NCBI GenBank assembly: GCA_964552325.1
Contig: CAZKHA010000153.1
Location: 1 to 8,262 of the forward strand
Direction: 5' to 3'
Length of the DNA stretch: 8,262 bases
Source of the DNA: CAZKCK01 sp964552325
GTDB lineage: Bacteria; Bacteroidota; Bacteroidia; Bacteroidales; TTA-H9
The notes below the pieces were generated by a model, which searched no databases, had not been told where the DNA came from, and saw only the letters and a program-made list of their open reading frames with translations. The translations under genes were made by a program, and so were the position numbers. Shown in pieces: positions 6,836-8,262 of this stretch. How positions within the stretch are numbered: position 1 is the stretch's first letter; the number at the start of each line of letters is the position of its first letter.

Positions 6836-7933
6836 ATGGGACTAACCTGTGGGATAGTTGGGCTTACCAACGTTGGAAAAACTACTATATTTAACTGTAT
6901 ATCAAATTCTAAGGCGCAAGCATCCAATTTTGCTTTTAGTGCATCAAAATCCAATATCGGAACTATTTTTGTTCCCGATGATCGGCTTTATAAGATTGAT
7001 GCACTCATAAAATCAGTCAAGATTGTGCCTACCACAGTTGAAATTGTTGATATCCCGGGGCTTGCTAAAGGTGCCAGCAAAGGCGAAGGAGTGGGCAATA
7101 AGTTTTTGGCCGATATCCGAAACACAGATGCTATAATACATGTTTTGCGTTGTTTTGATGATCCTAATTTGCCCCATATCGAAGGTTCCATCGATCCGGT
7201 ACGTGACCGCGAGATTGTAGAAATAGAATTGATTTTTAAGGATGTAGAATCGGTTGAAAAGAAAATACAACGCCTTGAAAAACTAATAAAGAGTGGTGAT
7301 AAAGATGCAAAAAAGGGTTTAGAAGTTTTAGCCGTTTACAAAGAACACCTTGAATCGTTTCAACCAGCACGCACAGCACCCGTAAGCGATGACGACAGAC
7401 GCCACATAGCCGATATTTTCTTGCTTACCGATAAACCCGTATTGTATGTTTGCAATGTAGATGACGATTCAGCTATTGCAGGAAATAAGTATTCGCAAGC
7501 CGTACAACAGGGATTGCAGGGTCAAGATGCTGAAATTCTTATAATTGCTGGTAAATTAGAATCGGAGATTGCTGAATTGGAGAGCGCCGATGACCGGCAG
7601 GTATTTCTTGAAGATGTGGGATTAACCGAACCTGGTGTTCACAAACTTGTGATGGCCGCTTATCGGATGCTCAATTTGCAGACCTTCTTTACAGCTGGTC
7701 CCAAGGAAGTTAGGGCGTGGACTATTCGCCAAGGCATGACAGCACCCCAAGCTGCTGGCGTTATCCATAGCGATCTCGAACGTGGTTTTATCAGGGCTGA
7801 GGTGATGAAATACACTGATTTTATCAACCTGAAAACTGAACATGCTTGCAAAGAAGCTGGGAAGCTTTACGTGGAAGGCAAAAACTATATTGTGGCCGAT
7901 GGCGACATCCTGCATATCCGCTTCAATGTTTAA
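6836..7933 (+). CDS. ychF: YchF/Ola1 family P-loop NTPase with C-terminal TGS domain
   Basis: Ribosome-associated P-loop NTPase of the TRAFAC/Obg group, which hydrolyses ATP in preference to GTP; the length of 365 aa is standard. The Walker A/G1 motif is GLTNVGKTT (9-17). G3 is DIPG (72-75) followed by the glycine-rich GASKGEGVGNKFL segment (79-91). A helical, coiled-coil-like insert spans about 128-172. The G4 position reads NVDD (207-210), where the family normally has NxxE rather than the GTPase NKxD. The TGS domain occupies about 281-364 and contains the typical FFTAGPKEVRAW, GMTAPQAAGVIHSD and ERGFIRAEV blocks. The switch I segment is FAFSASKSN (32-40) where most YchF proteins have FPFCTIEPN, so the usual threonine is absent. 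The family modulates translation and stress responses. It follows pbpC on the same strand but probably has its own promoter. Confidence 0.96.
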   Translation: MGLTCGIVGLTNVGKTTIFNCISNSKAQASNFAFSASKSNIGTIFVPDDRLYKIDALIKSVKIVPTTVEIVDIPGLAKGASKGEGVGNKFLADIRNTDAIIHVLRCFDDPNLPHIEGSIDPVRDREIVEIELIFKDVESVEKKIQRLEKLIKSGDKDAKKGLEVLAVYKEHLESFQPARTAPVSDDDRRHIADIFLLTDKPVLYVCNVDDDSAIAGNKYSQAVQQGLQGQDAEILIIAGKLESEIAELESADDRQVFLEDVGLTEPGVHKLVMAAYRMLNLQTFFTAGPKEVRAWTIRQGMTAPQAAGVIHSDLERGFIRAEVMKYTDFINLKTEHACKEAGKLYVEGKNYIVADGDILHIRFNV

Positions 7934-8036
7934 GCCCTATGCCAATTGGTTGGCTATTGAGGATTATTGGCTGTTTGCCATATTAAGTGTTTGTTTGTTT
8001 GATAAGCTCCATCAATAAAAGTCATAACTCCCAGTA
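7934..8036. other. AT-rich gap between convergent ychF and the right-edge reading frame
   Basis: About 100 bases with no coding evidence. Small stems are present (GCCAA/TTGGC, 7941-7954; TGGC/GCCA around TGTTT, 7968-7980), the latter followed by T-rich GTTT repeats (7989-8001). Together these could end ychF transcription, but neither is a convincing intrinsic terminator. Confidence 0.4.
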
Positions 8037-8262
8037 TTAGAAAGGCTTTACGCTTAGCTTAAGGCCAAATATCCATTGATCAGTGGTATTTTTGTTTTTT
8101 GTGCCGAACAAGCCCAACCCGACCTGGTTTGTATCCTTACTTTTCTTTTCCCGGGTGGGCGAAAAGAAAAGTAATCCCTCCTTCGACGTTACAGGCTCCA
8201 GAAACGCCCTTGGAAAGCCCGCTATAATCCCATTGCCAGAATTGCTACGGAAGCCCGCAGCA
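8037..8262 (-). CDS. Partial reading frame, possible C-terminus of an outer-membrane protein
   Basis: A frame is open on the minus strand from the window edge to a TAA at 8039-8037, giving about 74 codons with no start inside the window. The last 25 or so residues alternate polar and hydrophobic and end TDQWIFGLKLSVKPF. A terminal Phe on such a strand is the usual last strand of an outer-membrane beta-barrel. Upstream of that, the translation (SPTREKKSK and neighbours) spans a perfect DNA inverted repeat and looks more like translated repeat DNA than a normal barrel. Either a real gene carries an inserted repeat in its 3' part, or the frame is partly accidental. The protein family is not identifiable. 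Confidence 0.35.
   Translation of the reverse strand, partial: AAGFRSNSGNGIIAGFPRAFLEPVTSKEGLLFFSPTREKKSKDTNQVGLGLFGTKNKNTTDQWIFGLKLSVKPF
8137..8174. repeat. Perfect 14-base inverted repeat (hairpin) with 10-base loop
   Basis: TTACTTTTCTTTTC (8137-8150) and GAAAAGAAAAGTAA (8161-8174) are exact reverse complements around CCGGGTGGGC. The stem is A/T-rich, with all the pyrimidines on one arm. No T-run follows on either strand, so it is not a standard intrinsic terminator. It sits inside a higher-GC block that begins near 8101 and may be part of a dispersed repeat; only a genome-wide search would show that. Confidence 0.75.

Noticed and set aside
8137..8174. Intrinsic terminator shared by convergent genes
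   Set aside because: The stem is A/T-rich, no T-run follows on either strand, and it lies inside an open frame about 200 bases past the ychF stop.

Overview
The window looks like chromosomal DNA of a member of the Bacteroidota, probably near the Bacteroidales/Cytophagales. Three things point that way: gene starts without Shine-Dalgarno sites but with TAnnTTTG-type -7 boxes upstream, a DUF5011-like lipoprotein, and protein family variants that I associate with this phylum. The exact genus cannot be told from the sequence. There is no sign of phage, transposase, CRISPR array or RNA gene.

Layout. Four tightly packed genes lie on the minus strand from 4285 down to 31: a DUF5011-like lipoprotein, an LTA synthase/MdoB-like membrane phosphotransferase, a diacylglycerol kinase family lipid kinase, and a 248-residue protein that I do not recognise. 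The gaps are 9 bases, a 4-base ATGA overlap, and 14 bases, so this is very probably one operon. It is transcribed from the 148-base divergent intergenic region at 4286-4433, which carries a good -7 box (TAACTTTG, 4312-4319). On the plus strand follow pbpC (penicillin-binding protein 1C, 773 aa) and, after 80 bases with its own -7 box, ychF (365 aa, TGS-domain P-loop NTPase). The right end (8037-8262) is open on the minus strand as the C-terminal part of a possible outer-membrane protein. It contains a perfect 14-base inverted repeat and shifts abruptly to higher GC. The left edge holds a short 8-base tandem repeat.

How the genes may work together. Most of the window concerns the cell envelope. 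LTA synthase/MdoB-type enzymes move a phosphoglycerol (or similar) headgroup from a phospholipid to an acceptor and leave diacylglycerol. A DagK-family kinase would return diacylglycerol to phosphatidic acid. Translational coupling of the two suggests a headgroup-transfer plus lipid-recycling module in a diderm bacterium, with a surface lipoprotein in the same operon. pbpC, divergently transcribed, makes or modifies peptidoglycan. ychF is a housekeeping ribosome-associated NTPase with no evident link to the rest. I found no clear evidence of a wholly new system. The best candidates for follow-up are the lipid-recycling operon with its unknown fourth gene and the structured element at the right edge.
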